From: Parasphingorhabdus sp.
GTDB taxonomy: Bacteria; Pseudomonadota; Alphaproteobacteria; Sphingomonadales; Sphingomonadaceae
Direction of reading: 5' to 3'
Assembly: GCA_030373505.1 (NCBI GenBank)
Contig: JAUCYS010000010.1
Location: 62,001-126,000, forward strand
Length of the DNA stretch: 64,000 nucleotides
The position numbers and the translations under genes are program-made. A model generated the notes under the pieces. The model searched no databases and was not told where the DNA came from. It worked only from the letters and a program-made list of their open reading frames with translations. Shown here one piece after another: positions 62,669-64,000 of the stretch (its first letter is position 1; each line of letters opens with the position of its first letter).

Positions 62669-62956
62669 TTATTCGATCACCTTCGGAACCGCGAAAAAGC
62701 CGTGGTCGGCAATCGGCGCGTTGGCCAGTATCTTGTCGCGAATCTCGCCGTCGGTGACGACATCGTCGCGCAGCCGCAGCTTGTTCGGGATCACCGCTGT
62801 CATCGGCTCGACCTTCGAGCAATCGACTTCGCCGAGTTGCTCGACCCAGCCCAGAATCTGGTTGAGTTCGGGCACGAAGGCGTCGGCCTCGGCGTCGGTG
62901 ATCGCGATCCTCGAGAGGCTGGCGATTTTTTTGACGGTTTCCTTATCGATTGACAT
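62669..62956 (-). CDS. gatC: Asp-tRNA(Asn)/Glu-tRNA(Gln) amidotransferase subunit C
   Basis: A 95-residue linker subunit of GatCAB, with [20 protein letters not shown] at the N-terminus and [28 protein letters not shown] at the C-terminus. First gene of gatC-gatA-gatB. Normal length. Confidence 0.96.
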   Translation of the reverse strand: MSIDKETVKKIASLSRIAITDAEADAFVPELNQILGWVEQLGEVDCSKVEPMTAVIPNKLRLRDDVVTDGEIRDKILANAPIADHGFFAVPKVIE

Positions 62957-63083
62957 GACTCATTCTTTTCAGGTTCATCTTTTTTCGGGTATTTCGGAAT
63001 TTATTTGTGTACCGAGCGCCGCTAGCACCGGCGCGAAGCGGCTTCAAGCGGATTGAGGCGGCAATAACCGGTTGGAGTATCAT

Positions 63084-64000
63084 TTGGCCCGCAAGTTTCT
63101 CTATTTTGTTGCCGCCATGGTCATATTGGTGATCGCCGGGGCGTTCGTATTTCGCGTCTATGGCGACGAGCTGATGGAAGTGGCCTTTGTGCCGGACACC
63201 GAATTCACCGCCCAGGATGTTCTCGAAACCAATGTCTATGCCGATCGCAGCATGTGGCTGGCCCGACCCGGACTGGTCAAGGGCAACCCTGCCCTGTGGC
63301 TGCCGGAGGACCTGGCTGAATCGGACGAGGCCCTGCCGGACGGCAAGAAAGCGGCTGTTTTCTTCATTCATCCGACCTCCTTTCTGAAGAAGGATCAGTG
63401 GAACGCGCCGCTGGACGACAAGGAATCGCAGGCCCGGGCGCGAATCTTCCTGCGCGGCCAGGCGAGCGCGTTCAACGCGATGGGCGATGTCTGGGCGCCC
63501 CGCTATCGCCAGGCAACGCTGGGTGCGTTTCTCACCGACAAGCCGGAGGGCGAGCAGGCGCTGGATGCGGCCTATCAGGATGTGCTGGCCGCCTTTGACT
63601 ATTTCGTTGCCGAAATTCCAGGGGACCAGCCGATCATATTGGCCGGCCACAGCCAGGGCAGCCTGCATCTGACCAATTTGCTGAAGGACCGGGTTGCCGG
63701 CACGCCGCTCGCCAACCGGATTGTCGCCGCCTATGTCGTCGGCTGGCCGGTATCGGTGGACACCGATGTCCCCGAAATGGGTCTCGATATCTGCGAAGAG
63801 CCCGACCAGACGCGCTGCATATTGAGCTGGGAAAGCTATGCGGAGCCGGCTGATTATGGCCGGATCATCGACGTATATGACCGGACGATCGGCTTCAATG
63901 GCGAGCCGCGCAAGGGCAGCAAGCTGCTCTGCACCAACCCGATCAACGGCGATGTCGGTTCCGTGGCAGCGGCATCGGCCAATCTCGGGACATTGGTCCC
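63084..64000 (+). CDS. DUF3089 alpha/beta hydrolase-like protein, partial at the right edge
   Basis: A frame from TTG at 63084 (GGAG eight bases upstream) stays open to the window end, so the C-terminus is missing. An N-terminal membrane helix (FLYFVAAMVILVIAGAFVF) is followed by a DUF3089 domain: VFFIHPTSFLKKDQWNAP, DVWAPRYRQATLGAF and the nucleophile elbow ILAGHSQGSLHL. Probably a membrane-anchored periplasmic esterase- or lipase-like enzyme; substrate unknown. The start could also be the ATG at 63117. Confidence 0.85.
   Translation, partial: MARKFLYFVAAMVILVIAGAFVFRVYGDELMEVAFVPDTEFTAQDVLETNVYADRSMWLARPGLVKGNPALWLPEDLAESDEALPDGKKAAVFFIHPTSFLKKDQWNAPLDDKESQARARIFLRGQASAFNAMGDVWAPRYRQATLGAFLTDKPEGEQALDAAYQDVLAAFDYFVAEIPGDQPIILAGHSQGSLHLTNLLKDRVAGTPLANRIVAAYVVGWPVSVDTDVPEMGLDICEEPDQTRCILSWESYAEPADYGRIIDVYDRTIGFNGEPRKGSKLLCTNPINGDVGSVAAASANLGTLV

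Noticed and set aside
1-64000. CRISPR array, prophage, transposon or defence island
   Set aside because: No regularly spaced repeats, transposase, integrase, terminal repeats or restriction genes were seen; the repeats present are short dispersed palindromes.

Overview
The window is a chromosomal, housekeeping-rich segment of an alphaproteobacterium, most probably of the order Sphingomonadales (Sphingomonadaceae-like; genus not determined). The pointers are C4-pathway 5-aminolevulinate synthase (HemA), a ChpT-type histidine phosphotransferase, spermidine synthesis through carboxyspermidine, a compact FtsY, the recurrent 'PEPVEG'-coding palindromic repeats, and overall family resemblance. There is no prophage, insertion sequence, integrase or CRISPR array; genes are closely packed and many neighbours overlap by 1 to 4 bases.

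Layout. 0-8.1 kb: plsY, murI, hemA, a PLP-dependent serine/threonine dehydratase, then a complete putrescine/spermidine set (carboxyspermidine dehydrogenase, carboxyspermidine decarboxylase, ornithine-decarboxylase-like enzyme behind a structured speF-like leader). 8.2-21.5 kb: two MAPEG membrane proteins, an rRNA m5U methyltransferase, NAD(P)HX repair enzyme, a lipoprotein, ilvD, an N-formylglutamate amidohydrolase, ispE, a TPR protein, ETF-ubiquinone oxidoreductase, a uracil-DNA-glycosylase-like protein and a lytic transglycosylase. 21.5-31.9 kb: ahcY with a SahR-like operator, YqgE, a peroxiredoxin, an M2 (ACE-like) peptidase, small enzymes, and a MarR-HlyD-MFS efflux operon. 32-42.8 kb: asd, then the ffh-rpsP-rimM-(membrane protein)-trmD-rplS operon, a GGDEF/EAL protein, and dapF-mtaB-ftsY-yciB. 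42.8-48.3 kb: sodB and a sigma54-controlled phage-shock (Psp) locus. 48.5-64 kb: sufE, a J-domain protein, RNase P RNA, ampD, chpT, a JAMM peptidase, rluD, rpoH, mtgA, clpX, clpP, a second ClpP-like gene, tRNA-Leu, tig, gatB-gatA-gatC, and a DUF3089 hydrolase that runs off the right edge.

Most interesting. (1) The Psp operon is far larger than the usual pspABC: it begins with a 58-residue exported/anchored peptide and continues past pspC into six consecutive small genes, nearly all encoding one N-terminal membrane helix plus a short coiled-coil tail resembling the tails of PspB and PspC. (2) Palindromic repeats have entered functional molecules: the P3 helix of RNase P RNA is a long palindrome, and TrmD carries a roughly 45-residue in-frame insertion made from REP half-sites. 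(3) Several regulatory elements can be read directly: a sigma54 promoter for psp, a SahR-like palindrome over the ahcY -35 box, a heat-shock-type promoter for clpP, and the ornithine decarboxylase leader with mutually exclusive hairpins. (4) Trigger factor has a long Lys/Ala/Pro tail while ribosomal protein S16 has a long Glu/Ala tail.
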